Source: Sycobia sp. Sy_11 (lineage: Eukaryota; Arthropoda; Insecta; Hymenoptera; Epichrysomallidae). Taken from it: a stretch of DNA of 64,000 bases. Numbering within the stretch: position 1 is the first letter of the stretch; each line of letters begins with the position of its first letter. Location: NCBI GenBank assembly GCA_018907035.1, contig JACCIC010000019.1:835001-899000 (forward strand), read 5' to 3'. This document shows positions 35,057 through 47,059 of this stretch, in pieces. Position numbers and translations under genes: made by a program. The notes under the pieces were generated by a model. That model saw only the letters and a list, made by a program, of their open reading frames with translations. It was not told the DNA's origin and made no database searches.

Positions 35057-35937
35057 CTGTAGCCTATGCGCACGCAGCACGGAGTACTAGTAGTTTGTTA
35101 CAGTAGCGGAGCGCTGAGCGCTCTTCGAAGCGCCATTACCCATAACGTAACTAAATTTATATCAAGCATTAGATTCTTTAATACTGTCCCACTCGCCGTG
35201 GATACGAGACACTGGAAGCGTGGCGAACGTTTCTTCCCCCCCTTTTTTTCTTTTATTTTAACATTGAGATAAGTTAACGGAAATCTGACTGGATTCGTAG
35301 AGAGAAAGACAAACTGTTCTCTTAATTATTCTGCTTGAAAAGTTTCGACTGTGATCAACGCGGATCTCATTCGCACAATGATAAAACTTAAGAAAATGCG
35401 AGTAGATTAGAGAGAGACATAGCTAAAGTAAGATGGACATGAGATCGATCCTAAACAAAAACGAGTATTACGTACATTGGAAAATTGTCAATACAATACT
35501 AACCGCAATCTGGATTGAACTGGGAATGTGTCAAAGATGTTTCCACGAGAGCATCTTCGAAAAGGGAGAGCAATGATTTTTAAAACGTGGCATGGTTCAT
35601 TTTACCTGTAATTACATATTGAATCTGAACCCGATCTTGATTACATATGTACATACTGTACATTGATGTTGCGAATCTATATAATTACGAATTCATGAAA
35701 ATAACTTGAAAAAGACAAAGTAAATATATATATATATATAGTTAAAACCTATACAATCCGTGTACCATTTTATAATTAAGTCCTATATTTATACGCGACA
35801 TTATTTTTAGCGCAGGGTATGATGTAATGCGCGGGACCTATCCAATAATTGAAAACACTATCTCGGCTTGAATAATCGCAGAATTCACAACTCGGGTGTG
35901 GAATAAGCTGTTCTAGAAGCGAAATACTTTTCCATTG

Positions 35938-35981
<44 letters not shown>

Positions 35982-36123
35982 TGCAAAGATTCGTGTAATA
36001 TTCCGATCAGCTCAAATCATAATGCGCGATTGCGTTCGATTATAGCTCTGTTGTTTTAATCACTCTCTGGTAATCTCTCCCCCAATCTGACGTTTTTACA
36101 ATGCGCATTCCCACGTTTCGTGG

Positions 36124-36181
<58 letters not shown>

Positions 36182-36240
36182 AAGAATCAGCGAGTCTGAA
36201 AGGTGAGAATGATACTTTCTCTGAATTTTTTAACATCCAA
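35054..36240. repeat. AT-rich stretch with two long (TA)n arrays
   Basis: 35060-35930 is unique and AT-rich. TA arrays lie at about 35938-35981 and 36127-36174. An AAAG|GTGAGA donor-like string sits at about 36200 with no acceptor upstream. Confidence 0.7.
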
Positions 36241-36379
36241 TTTAGAATCCATTCCTACCAGCCGTTCTAAAACGCGCGAACGGGCGAGTTAAGCTGCGCC
36301 TGCGCACGTGTACGTGGGCGATCGCGCGAGATCGTTGAATGAAAGTATTATACATACATACATACACACATATATAAAT

Positions 36380-36420
<41 letters not shown>

Positions 36421-36928
36421 AGTGCACATCGGCGGGTAATTGCGTCAGGTGTGTGCAGCCACAACCGCGGGCACGAGCGCCGTACGCGCGCCGTTGCGAT
36501 TGGAATTTTCGCGCTACGGAAATTGTATATAATACGAGCGCAACTTTATAGACATGTACCGCGTATCTACGTGCACATTTGTACGTGCGTGCGCGCGCGT
36601 CTATGTATACGTGTGTAGGGAATTGCCGAATGAGACGGCTTTCTTTTTCGAAGCCACGCCAGGCTTTGTTCCCAAAGCTCGGCTTTCGAGCCGCGGATTT
36701 TCTCTGCTGTATCGTCGAGGCGCGCGCGCAACGGACGGGCCGCGTTGACGGACTGCGCGGCTCTACGATTGCTCGCCTCTCGTCCTCGCGCCTTTTTATC
36801 GTCGATCGAGAGCCCCGAAGAACAATTGCTTGTTCCCTCCGCGCCCAAAGCTCGACTGCAGATGTAGAAGCGCGAAAATCGTACACTCAGTATCAATGGA
36901 AACGCAAATTTTTTGTTAAGCTCTTGTG
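36241..36928. other. CpG-rich block with (GA)n array
   Basis: It contains a (GA)n array at 36384-36420 and CpG-rich sequence open on both strands. No splice pair or promoter pair supports a gene. Confidence 0.45.
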
Positions 36929-36961
<33 letters not shown>

Positions 36962-37007
36962 GTTGTTGTTGTTGTTGTTGTTGTTATTGTTATGATTATT
37001 ATTATTG
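36929..37007. repeat. (ATT)n-(GTT)n compound trinucleotide array
   Basis: About ten ATT units pass into seven GTT units and back to ATT. This is a compound array whose unit changes by a single base. Confidence 0.95.
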
Positions 37008-37618
37008 TATTACACTCGAGCACATACGTAGCCAGAGAATACTTTTAAATATTATTATTCGGGTGTAATATTTTTTAATACGTGCAAAATATGCATGTAT
37101 CGAAAAGGGAACGATAAAATAGGGAAAGCGACCCAACACACACCCAGCTGCCGAACAAATCCTCCCTATCCATTATCACGTCCAAAAGATCCTCGCTCCC
37201 TTTTTCCACTATTTCTCTCTCTCTTACTCCTGCTTTTGTCCGCTCGCTCGTTTCTTTCTCCTTCGATTTTATCACCCGCACTCCCCCCCCCCTCGCTCGT
37301 CGTACGAAAAAATCAGAGCGGCAAAGATGCGAAAACCGATACTACGATGCAACGTCCACGCGCGATACCGCCGTCGCCGCCGCCGCCGCCCATCCCCCGG
37401 CCTGGGCCACCCGTCGACCCCCTGCCGCGGCAAAATCCACAAAACATCAGCCTCCCGGGCAAGGGGGTGTCTCGCGGCGGCGTTGGAGCGCGCGAAATCC
37501 AGTTGCAGCTTTTACAGGGCAATACGCATAGGTAGATAATGCATAAGCTGGCATAACACGCATGTGGCGCGGACGCGAGAGCCGAGAGCGCGCGTTCGGC
37601 TCTGACGTCAGAGCCAGC

Positions 37619-37651
<33 letters not shown>

Positions 37652-38410
37652 CAGCGAGCTGCAACGAACGCTAGCCTACACTCGGTTGCAGCGCGCCGAG
37701 CGCTCGCCCCAGATCGCGGGAGGTCACCGCGCGCCGGGCCGATGGCCCGACGAGGCCAAACCCTCTCTCGGACTCTCTCGGCAGCGCGCCCGTCGGAGGA
37801 GGGCGAGCATCGCCGAGCGCCGAGCGCCGCCGCCGCCGCCGCGCGAACGAGTTTAGATCGGCCGCGTCGCGCGGCGAGGCAGGAGAGGCGGGCGGCAAGC
37901 TCGCGCGCCGGCTCTCCGTTTCTGGGTTAGAGCGGGCGCGCGTCCTCCCCTAACGCCACCCGCGCTCTCGCACCTCCCCGTACCGATCGCGAATTCATGA
38001 TCGTAGGGGGTTGGGGCGATGCCATTATTATGAGGTATATACGTGATACGAAACTAGGAACCGCAATAGAAATCCGGGCAGCTTGTCTTGCTTCGCCGGA
38101 ATATTGGAATACGATAATGGGCCTAGAGAGATCTGTAAATGATCGCGAGATCCCGTAATAAGAGCATACGAACGAAGCGCGAGATCGCCCACCCTTGCGA
38201 GCAAGCCAAAACGAAAACGTTTGGTTTTTGTGATTCTCCCAGGAAAAAATTGAAAAAGTAGAAATTAATTCTCAATTCTCTGTTTTGTCTAATTTTTGTT
38301 GCTTTTTTTTCATCCATAAATATTGCAAAAATCTCGATATTACTTTACCAAATTCATTACCAATGTAAATTCGTCGATCGTTGTCGCCATTGCTAATGGT
38401 AAAACATACA
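37008..38410. other. CpG-rich block with pyrimidine tract and proline-rich open frame
   Basis: A long pyrimidine tract ends in AATCAG at about 37316, after which a + frame stays open to a stop near 37534 and encodes a Pro-rich stretch (PPSPPPPPIPRPGPP). A GA run lies at 37621-37650 and CpG-rich sequence continues to 37990. The only nearby donor (ATAG|GTAGAT at about 37532) is weak, so no exon is called. From 38000 the sequence is AT-rich. Confidence 0.35.
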
Positions 38411-38411
38411 G

Positions 38412-38413
<2 letters not shown>

Positions 38414-38461
<48 letters not shown>
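38414..38461. repeat. (TA)n microsatellite
   Basis: TA array of about 48 bases. Confidence 0.95.
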
Positions 38462-38465
<4 letters not shown>

Positions 38466-39090
38466 CATCGTCCTACAAATTAATCTTCCATGATCCTGAT
38501 GGGATTCAAATCCTACCGATCTGTTACTTATAAGTTTTCCGGTCATGGGGAGGGAGAGGGTGATTTGTCGGTACAACCACCAAAGTCGACGTGTACCTAT
38601 AAAAAAGTCGAAAATTCATAAAAAAAATAAAGCCATTGCACACTGGCTGAGGAAACAGTTTTCTAAAAATGATGATTTATGAAGATTGTAATTTTTTTGG
38701 GAGTTGAGCAACATAGAGGACAGATTTATTTTTCTCAAAGATTTTTATTTAAAGTTCCAAGTGCGTGTATACATATATATGCAATATAATAGTGTGCCGA
38801 GGGCACCACTGGCCTCCTATAAACATAATTTTAATAGCTATTATAGTTATTGCTTGACTCAAAGGAAATTTTTTCCTTTTTTTTTTTTAATTCGATGGAT
38901 GAAATTTCTTAATAATCTTTACACACGACATTTAATAAGGCGAAACGACGTGCCAACTTTTTCTTTAATTGGGGAATAAAGCCGAATCAGTATGCATGAT
39001 AAATAAATGATTATGTACATTCCTTTGCCAACGCTCGTTGGAAAATTATATTAGCTGGACACATCGAGTAAACCAATGATTGTGCGCATG
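38462..39090. other. AT-rich stretch without recognisable genes
   Basis: Unique AT-rich sequence with a T10 run near 38880. Nothing recognised. Confidence 0.5.

Positions 39091-39091
<1 letters not shown>

Positions 39092-39127
<36 letters not shown>
39092..39127. repeat. (TG)n microsatellite
   Basis: TG array of about 36 bases followed by CGCGCG. Confidence 0.94.
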
Positions 39128-39130
<3 letters not shown>

Positions 39131-39525
39131 CGCGCGTATAATATTTTCACAGATCGGTCGTAGAGCAGAATGATTTATTTCGAAAATGATCTATTGTTCT
39201 GAAATCGTCAGTTATATCAATATAAACTGTAGCCAGCTGCCCGCCCAGAAGGCTGTGCAAAAGTGCTTAAAACATCCAATGTTTATCTTATTATCTAGAT
39301 ACCTCTAGATATTTTTTTGTCTTCCTCATTCGATTTTTCCCGGCTTCGATTCCCAGGATTAATTATTCTTACGTAAGAATTCTTTGAATATACCAGAAAT
39401 CGTTACAGAAATGCAAAATGTCAATACCGTGAGAGTCGATTTGAAAAGTTCACACACGAACTAAATCCACCCAGAAATACACGGGCAGCCGGAAGAGCGA
39501 CGAAAAGGTCGCGAACTAGGCAATA

Positions 39526-39566
39526 GTGCCGAGATCGATCGTTATTTGAACTTGTTCGCTCGGCAC
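39526..39566. repeat. Inverted repeat GTGCCGAG / CTCGGCAC
   Basis: Perfect 8-bp stem (39526-39533 with 39559-39566) around a 25-base loop containing ATCGATCG. Confidence 0.7.
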
Positions 39567-39634
39567 GTCGATAATTGACGTTGCCGCTGGCGAGTTAGGC
39601 ATTGGACGTTAGAGAACCTCGTTTCGTCGAGTTC

Positions 39635-39685
39635 ATCAGTCTCGTGAAATTAATACGGTATATCAGTCTGTAAGATTAATACGGC
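39635..39685. repeat. Imperfect tandem duplication
   Basis: Two adjacent copies, ATCAGTCTCGTGAAATTAAT onward (39635-39659) and ATCAGTCTGTAAGATTAATA onward (39662-39685), differ by one missing base and a few substitutions and both end in ATTAATACGG. Confidence 0.75.
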
Positions 39686-40891
39686 CTGAATTATTTAGGG
39701 ATCGATGGATTTCATCCGTTTTTCCCGCTAATTTCGTCCCATGCTCTCGAAGGCATAATATAAAACTCATTATCTCAATGCTGACGATAGTCACTGATTT
39801 TCGATACTTTGCAAAACGTTGCTGCGACAGAAGAATTTCCATTCAGGGAACAGTTCGAATAATTGCAAGTTTATCCTCTCTTTGTATGAAAACAAAATCT
39901 GTACGCTCGCGGTACCGATTATCATGTTATGCGTTATTATACGAGAACGTCGGGAGATCTGTCAATTTTTCATAGAGAGAGAGAGAGAGCTTCTATGATG
40001 CATAATAGCAACGCGATCAATTCACGCTCCTTCCATCCACGCGGCGGGAGAGGTTCCCGATATATCCGACAGCTCCGATCGGCCCTGGCGCTGTATCGGG
40101 ACTTTTTTTATTATTCTGATTTTATACATAGGGTGTAGATAAAGCGCCGCCTGTACCATCGGCGCGTGAACGCTGACGCGCGCGCGCGCGCGCCGTCGGC
40201 CGGGAACGAGTACGTAATAATATTAAAACGGTGTTGTAATTCCGAGTGAACGGTGATCTGGCTGGCATAAAAATGTCAATATCCCTCGCACCAGATATAA
40301 CTGAATTTTGCAACTTTTTCTCTCTTTTGCTTTTTTAATTCCATCTCACCTGCTCTCCCTCCCTCCCTCTCCTCTCTCTCTCTCTCTCTCTCTCTTTCTC
40401 CAACCAGTTGTCCCTCGTTTGTTTACCCCCGTTCTACGAGGATCTTTTATCGCGTGTCAGAGATCGATGCGCAAATAATTCCTGCGCGTACGTATAGTAC
40501 ACGCGGTAAAATTTCATTTCCAGCGCTCGAGCTGGGGATTTTTGTTCCCCTGCTCCAATGGCAATTGTCGCTGCCGAATGCGACGATAATGACTGTACGC
40601 GCTCGTACACGTCGAGAACTTGGAAACGGTGCAGTCGCGCGTAATTGGAAATGCTCGCGTTGACACGGAGCGAAAGCGAAGCTAAGCGAAGCAGCCGAGT
40701 AGCCGAGAAATTACATACAGAGAGAAGGAGACGGAGGTATCTCGCGCGCGCGGTAACGTCGCGATCGGTTCGACTCTCTTACCGTTCGGCGAAATTTATG
40801 TTATTTAATATTTTGCAAATCCGCGCGCTCGACCGAGCCCGCATTCCAGCGGCTCGGGGCGTTGTTCTGTGTTTTTTCGTTGTTGTTGTTT

Positions 40892-41013
40892 TTTTTTTTT
40901 TTTTTTTTTTTGTTTTTTGTCACCTCTAGGCTCGGTAAATCGCGAAATTCGGCCGTTCGACCATTGTTACGATCGGCCGAATTTTCGTTGCGATTTGGAC
41001 AGAGAGAGAGAGA

Positions 41014-41057
<44 letters not shown>
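40892..41057. repeat. T-rich tract, 11-bp hairpin and (GA)n array
   Basis: A near-pure T tract ends in GTCACCTCTAG at 40929, an excellent acceptor. It is followed by a perfect 11-bp inverted repeat (40945-40955 with 40974-40984, arms AAATTCGGCCG and CGGCCGAATTT, 18-base loop) and a GA array (41001-41057). No donor defines an exon after the acceptor. Confidence 0.85.
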
Positions 41058-41063
<6 letters not shown>

Positions 41064-41193
41064 TTGCTTTTCCCAATTATTATGGCCGTGTAGACAGTGT
41101 AAAAAGACTCGATTATATATTTATAGCCTTGTGTAATCTAATTATGCACTGGACGGCCGACCCGTGTTTCAATGAAATATCGAGTTTTTTATA

Positions 41194-41240
<47 letters not shown>

Positions 41241-41755
41241 TATGAGTATATTATTCATAGAGTACAGTCCGAAAGAATTTATAATAACATAATTTATGTA
41301 GGTGTAAAAATGGTTTCGAAACGATACTGAATAACTAAATCCGATAAAACTCTATAGAATGGCCAAGAATCTCCGGAGATTTCTAGAACTATCGATGCGA
41401 TTATCGCGTACTTACGAATGTGTAATTTTTTTAACCGAATAAAAGCGTGGGTGGAACTGTAAGAATTTATTGGAAATGTATACAGAAAGTATAGTAGATA
41501 TAAATGTCTTCTACGTGGATATACCTGGGTTTATCTTGGAGTACTGTTTTTTTTTTAGATATAGTGTAAAAACTGAAGGATGAATAGAATATAATGGAAA
41601 AAAACGTATAAGTATTGTCTTACACATATGTCTTATCGGGTATAATCTGAAAGTGCATGCAGCACCTTTTATGTTCTATTTCATGTTCAGTTTTAGTCGA
41701 TATCTGAAAAAAAAGTCCTCCAATTGGCAAAGATAAAAGACATAAGCCCCCACAC

Positions 41756-41799
<44 letters not shown>

Positions 41800-41802
41800 G
41801 TC

Positions 41803-41854
<52 letters not shown>

Positions 41855-42458
41855 TAGATAGATATATATATCGAAACATCTGAATAATTTGAAGGGTGCC
41901 ATCTAGGGATTTTTTTCTCTATTAATATAATTGGAAAGTGCAGACACATATCAGGCTATGAATTTCCAAATAGAAGCCCTTGTCGCATTAGAATTTTCGT
42001 AGCTTACAAAAATGGCCCACAGAAGCTCGCGCATGATTCCCCACGGAGTTCTCGTTTCGATATGACATTTTTCAATTTATCGATCTATTTCCGCATTTTC
42101 CAATAGTCGCGCAACGCCCGAAAATCCGTGACACTTTCGCAAAAGAAAAAAAAAAAAAAAAAAACAATGAACATTTTGAACCCCTGGCAAAACAAGGAAT
42201 GCCACGAGACTTTCCGGTCGCCAAACAAAGTAATGCGTCAGACGACGAGGAGGAATTTACCCTTTCTTTTTCGTTCATCGAGCCAGTCGGGCCAGCCTTA
42301 GGTCTATCCCGGCTTAACGTAAAGTCGTTCGCTTGTAAATAACGAACGTATACGGCGCTAATGAAAGTCCTCGCGCCCGCGGTGCGCGACGTTCGATCGC
42401 GTCTGAATATTTTCGTACGCCCGGGGCTCGGCGCGAGGCGGAATGATATATACATATA

Positions 42459-42461
<3 letters not shown>
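41058..42461. repeat. AT-rich stretch with TA and CT arrays
   Basis: (TA)n 41195-41238; (CT)n 41757-41797 and (TA)n 41805-41851 separated by CCGTCAT and ending in TAGATAGATAGATA. Unique sequence between them is AT-rich with short frames. An A20 run lies at about 42145-42164. Confidence 0.85.
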
Positions 42462-42502
<41 letters not shown>

Positions 42503-43381
42503 TATATTAAATATAACGAACGGACCCGGTGTTACGCAACGGATCGCGAGAAGCGCGGGCGGTCTATTATATCGCGCGCGTGTTCCGCGAGAGCAACGGA
42601 CGATTCGCGCGGGGCGGAGGAAGAGGGGAAGGATCGCCAGACGGCGACGGCGTCTCCCGGAGGAGAGGGAGAGGAAGAGAGAAAGGGAGACAAGAAGGAT
42701 AGACGCGCATCGTTATATTATTAGTCGTTTCTAATGCGCCCGCTATGCGAGTCTCACGAGTAGCTGTATATGGAGGGGTAAGCTTTTGGAGATTTGGACG
42801 TGCGTGGAGAGAGGGAGGAGAGAGAGAGAGCGAGGGAAAAAGATGAATTCGAAGATGACTCATTGGTGGAATTCAGTGGTTCGATGATCGATTTTACCAA
42901 ATATTCCTGATTAGTTAACGAGACAGCTTGAAGAGAGTTCTCGTCGAGAGAAATATCGTTGTTTCGTCTCTTTTTCTCTCTCAATGATTCGCACATTTAT
43001 AGAGATTAAGTCAACACACATATAATTTCTGCTATTCGATAATTGAATGCATATGTCTGTCCTTATACGCGCGGTGACAAAAAAATTTGTAGAGACACAT
43101 AAAAAAAACATCTTACCCCATCTGCGTCAAATTCGAATCGGTGCGGTATTTTTTTTTATTTTCAATTCTCCCCTATTACATCGAATTGAATTGTTTCTGT
43201 TCGGGATTTTCGGATCTTTCACATTAATAAGACTTCGCGTCCATTCATATCTTCTACTCTATGCTTACTTATACATTTACAAGTGAGGTTATTCATAGGT
43301 AAGCGAAAATTCCCATTCTTTCCCACAATTTTTCCGAGGACCGAGATCATTACATACTATAGGGTTTATCTCATATCCTCG

Positions 43382-43383
<2 letters not shown>
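42462..43383. other. (TA)n array, purine-rich patch and AT-rich sequence
   Basis: (TA)n at 42462-42501, a CpG and purine-rich patch (42510-42840), then AT-rich sequence. TAG|GTAAGC at 43298/43299 is a weak ratchet-like junction with a poor pyrimidine tract. Confidence 0.5.
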
Positions 43384-43463
<80 letters not shown>

Positions 43464-43548
43464 CTTAATACTTGAGCCAATGATATATCCGAGTTGATGA
43501 TCTAGGAAATAAGTAGCCGTTTTATCACCTGAGATTATATACATATAG

Positions 43549-43594
<46 letters not shown>
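43384..43594. repeat. Fused (CT)n-(TA)n array and second (TA)n array
   Basis: CT 43384-43418 runs directly into TA 43419-43461; another TA array lies at about 43558-43594. Confidence 0.95.
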
Positions 43595-43598
<4 letters not shown>

Positions 43599-45030
43599 AT
43601 TATCATTGCTCCACGAGTCGGTGTAACCTTGTTTTTTGTACCCCCGCCGCTTAAGTCGTCCTCTCCTTCTTCTTCCCAGGCTGAATAGAATTTTCCGATC
43701 TCTATGAAATTTTTGACAAATTAATATGTGCACATTAATAGATAGCGCAATTTCGACTTTTTAACGATAAATCGTAAAAAATCGAGCAAAGAAAATATTA
43801 TTGAATTTAAAAATGACACTTCCATCGAAAATAATAATAAACCGAGGTAAAAAGCGGGGCAGTACGAAAAGCAGAAGAGGTGCGCGGGACGCGCAAAAAA
43901 TTCGAACGCTCCGCATACCCGGGTCGATCTCGTCTAAAGATCTAATATATATATATATGTATATGTGCGCAACCGTGTGCTAAACCGTGCGCGCGCGTGT
44001 GTGTAGAGATCTCAAGCGCGCTGACTACGCTTGCTCTGTCGTACTCTACCTGCCTCATTTTCGTTTCTCTCGCATATATTCCGCGCGCGCATACGCGCGG
44101 CTAACTCCAGTACTGATTCGCGTACGCGCGAGCGAGCGCACACGCATACATAAGCACGTCATTCGCGCAAACACATATGCACGCACACGTGCTCACGTAT
44201 TCATGCGCACATATGTACGCTACACTCGCGCAAATACGTATTCGCGCAAGCATATGTACACGGTGGTACAGGCGCACACAGTATTACGGTATATACAGTA
44301 TGCACTTTCTGGTCGCGGTAGCGGTGGCGTTTAATCTGGGACGGGAGGGGAATCGGAGAATTCGGTCGAGTCGTTGAACGAGCGTTAGGTCAAGGTTACA
44401 AAGCCTCGCTCTCTCTCTCTCTCTCTCTCACTCCTTCTCTCCCTCCCACCCTGCCTCCACCGCACACCGCCACCTCCCCTCCACCCCCCTCGCGCCGTCC
44501 ATTCCCTTCTCTTTTTCTGCATCTTTATAGAGCGCGGCGGCGGCGGCGACGACCTGGCGCGCTGCTGTCGCTGCACCAAACGCGCGCGAGAGTAATGTAA
44601 AAATGACGAAGCGAGCGTCCAATGTTTTTGCGCCACGAGCGCATACATCGCTATTAACTATATGCATGGACACGCATAGGATTTGCAGTGTAACACGGTG
44701 CACGGGCCGATGCGTGCATATGTTGCGCGCATGTTATTATACAGCGGGTCGCTGGCGAGGGCATTACGGCACTAGTTTTATATTTTATATACGAGTGCGC
44801 GCGATGCAATCGAGCGGAGGCGAATGTAAAGCGCTTCGCCCTTGTCTGCCGCCGCGTCCCGCGCGCTTCTCGCTCTCTCGTCGGACCGATGGCTTTTTAT
44901 CGTTTTATTATAATAATCATTATTATTATTTATTTTTTTTTTTATCATCGGTATTGTTATTAACATTGTTAGTCGCCAGAGTCCATTCTCTCGCTCTGGT
45001 CTGCCTATACATTTTACGTATGTATGTATG

Positions 45031-45032
<2 letters not shown>
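43595..45032. other. AT-rich then CpG-rich stretch
   Basis: 43595-43930 is AT-rich. 43970-44330 is rich in alternating CG, CA and TG runs. A short CT run (44408-44430) and a (GCG)n run (44534-44550) follow. No splice-supported exon was found. Confidence 0.45.
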
Positions 45033-45075
<43 letters not shown>

Positions 45076-45375
45076 TAATAAAGCGATCCTTCCAAGATTC
45101 ATTCCAGTACCATTTAATATAGATTTGTATACATGGAGCATTTCAAGAAAAGAGAGAAAAACCCGCGAGAGGAGGAGGGAGTGAACGACCTGGATTTTCA
45201 TCGTATAATTCGCCCGGACGTGCGCGCGCGTGTGTGTGTGTGCATGTGCGTGTGTACACCTCTCGAGGACGCCATTTTCGCGGAGAAGTAAAAGTGCCGC
45301 GCGGTTTTCCTTGAACTGCTGAAATAGAAAGTAGCCGTATAACCGATGCGGGATAACGGAGGGGGGGAGGGTAAG

Positions 45376-45416
<41 letters not shown>
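45033..45416. repeat. (GT)n and (GA)n microsatellites
   Basis: (GT)n at 45033-45071, a short GT run at 45229-45241, and (GA)n at 45378-45416. Confidence 0.94.
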
Positions 45417-45418
<2 letters not shown>

Positions 45419-45478
45419 GGGAGATTACTGCGCGGATAATAAATTTGGACGCCAGTTTGAAAAATCACCATTGACGCG

Positions 45479-45778
45479 ATGGAGTTTCGTTTCTCTCCAC
45501 ATTCTCCCATTACGCTCGATGCAACTTTTGCAATCGGACATCGACGAAAGCGCTCGCAAGTTTCGCGTAACTGTGCGCGCACGACGCGCACGGGTACTCG
45601 CGTAGACGCTACGATCGCGTCGTCCCTATTCAGGACGTCCCTCGCCGGGTTGCCCATTCGTCCTCTGAGGCGCCTTATCGCATTGGCGATTGGACTTTAC
45701 GAATGTCGTCGCGCGCGCAGCCCTCCGAGCGCACGAAATTACAGCGCAGCTCTACAGCACAGCTCTATATTCGCCTAA
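45479..45778 (+). CDS. Weak candidate small ORF (99 codons)
   Basis: An ATG at 45479 opens 99 codons without simple sequence; the stretch begins MEFRFSPHSPITLDATFAIG. The minus strand is also open from an ATG at 45655-45657 until it enters the GA array. Both frames are equally plausible by eye, so neither is trusted. No domain, signal peptide or splice context was recognised. Confidence 0.12.
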   Translation: MEFRFSPHSPITLDATFAIGHRRKRSQVSRNCARTTRTGTRVDATIASSLFRTSLAGLPIRPLRRLIALAIGLYECRRARSPPSARNYSAALQHSSIFA

Positions 45779-45964
45779 TTTTTCCGCGGGTCCGTATTTA
45801 TGGGAATGAGCTCGGTTACATGAATCTATTATGATACTATGTATTTTTGCTTTTTTTTTACTGATCATTTGATTTTTATTCGATTGTTTATTTACTATAT
45901 GTGTCACTATCTGTGATATTAATTACAGTGTTAAACTCTGCAGATATATTATATATATATATCT

Positions 45965-46005
<41 letters not shown>

Positions 46006-46550
46006 ATCATTACGTCGCTGTTATTTCCTATTATTGTATATAGAAATTTTATTTGTTGACGTTATATCCAGTACAGAAATTTATCGTTGGAATTGATAAA
46101 TGAACACGGTCCTTTGATATCGAAGATGACAAATAAATGAACATCTCCCCCCCCCCCTCTTTATTTCTATATCATCTTGTCCTATCGTATAACAAAACAT
46201 AAAAAAAAATACGAGCGAACGCATGGTCGACATGTTACTTTCGTCAACGTATTATGTAAGCGCCAAATCATCGAATGGCGGATATAATCCATCCTCGTCA
46301 TTGTCGTCGTCGTCGTCGTCGTCGTCGCGCGGATTAATGCCCCGTGAATCGGTCGCGTTACGTCCGAGAACAAGAGCGGCATCTTCCCCAGAGCTATTCG
46401 CCAACGATATTCTCCCCGTCTCCGACACTCCCCCCCCCGCCCTCCTGCCCGCCCCGATTTCCAGTAAAGCGACTCTCGCCCATAGGCGATTATTATTAGC
46501 GACAATATCTACAAGAGTAACGACGGATTACGTGCCCGCGCGCGTGCGAG

Positions 46551-46585
<35 letters not shown>

Positions 46586-47003
46586 TGAGAGTGCAGAGCT
46601 GGATTTTCGCATACGCACACAGTCACACATACACACACACACATATATAGACAGACACACGCACACACACGTAGGGAGAAGGAGAGAGTTGCAGCAGAGA
46701 ACGGTGCGCCGCGTCGGCCTGGTGTGCCCCAGTGAGCGGACGTTAACCCGCTCGCAGCGGGGCCGAGGACATCCGAGCAGCCGCCAGAAAGAGAGAGAGA
46801 GAGAAGGAGAGCGCGAGCTTAACAGCGCGAAGGCGTCCCCCTCCCCTCGGGCGTATACACGAGGGGGAGAGGGGGCGAATATCCTCGCAATCCCGTTGCG
46901 CGCGAATCCAGCCGAAAGGGGGGTATGAAAAGTGGATTTTCAGGCTATCTCAGAGGTGGAGTGGAGGAGGAGGAGAGTATGGGGGTGGACTGGAATGTTT
47001 TCT

Positions 47004-47006
<3 letters not shown>
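45779..47006. other. AT-rich then CpG-rich stretch
   Basis: (TA)n at 45976-45994, a (GTC)n run at 46304-46328, GA runs at 46554-46583 and 46790-46804, and short CA arrays around 46620-46670. Open frames cross these repeats. No splice-supported exon was found. Confidence 0.45.

Positions 47007-47055
<49 letters not shown>
47007..47055. repeat. (TA)n microsatellite
   Basis: TA array of about 49 bases. Confidence 0.95.

Positions 47056-47059
<4 letters not shown>

Larger units (their letters stand above)
39128..40860. other. Repeat-poor island with hairpin and tandem duplication
   Basis: The first 830 bases lack long microsatellites and carry an 8-bp-stem hairpin (39526-39566) and an imperfect tandem duplication (39635-39685). 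From 40130 the sequence is CpG-rich with a (GC)n run (40179-40192) and a CT run (40373-40395). No splice-supported exon was found on the + strand. Confidence 0.45.

Noticed and set aside
37316..37531. Proline-rich exon candidate
   Set aside because: The acceptor side is acceptable but the only donor, ATAG|GTAGAT, is weak, and the composition is driven by CCG repeats. It was left in the regional description only.
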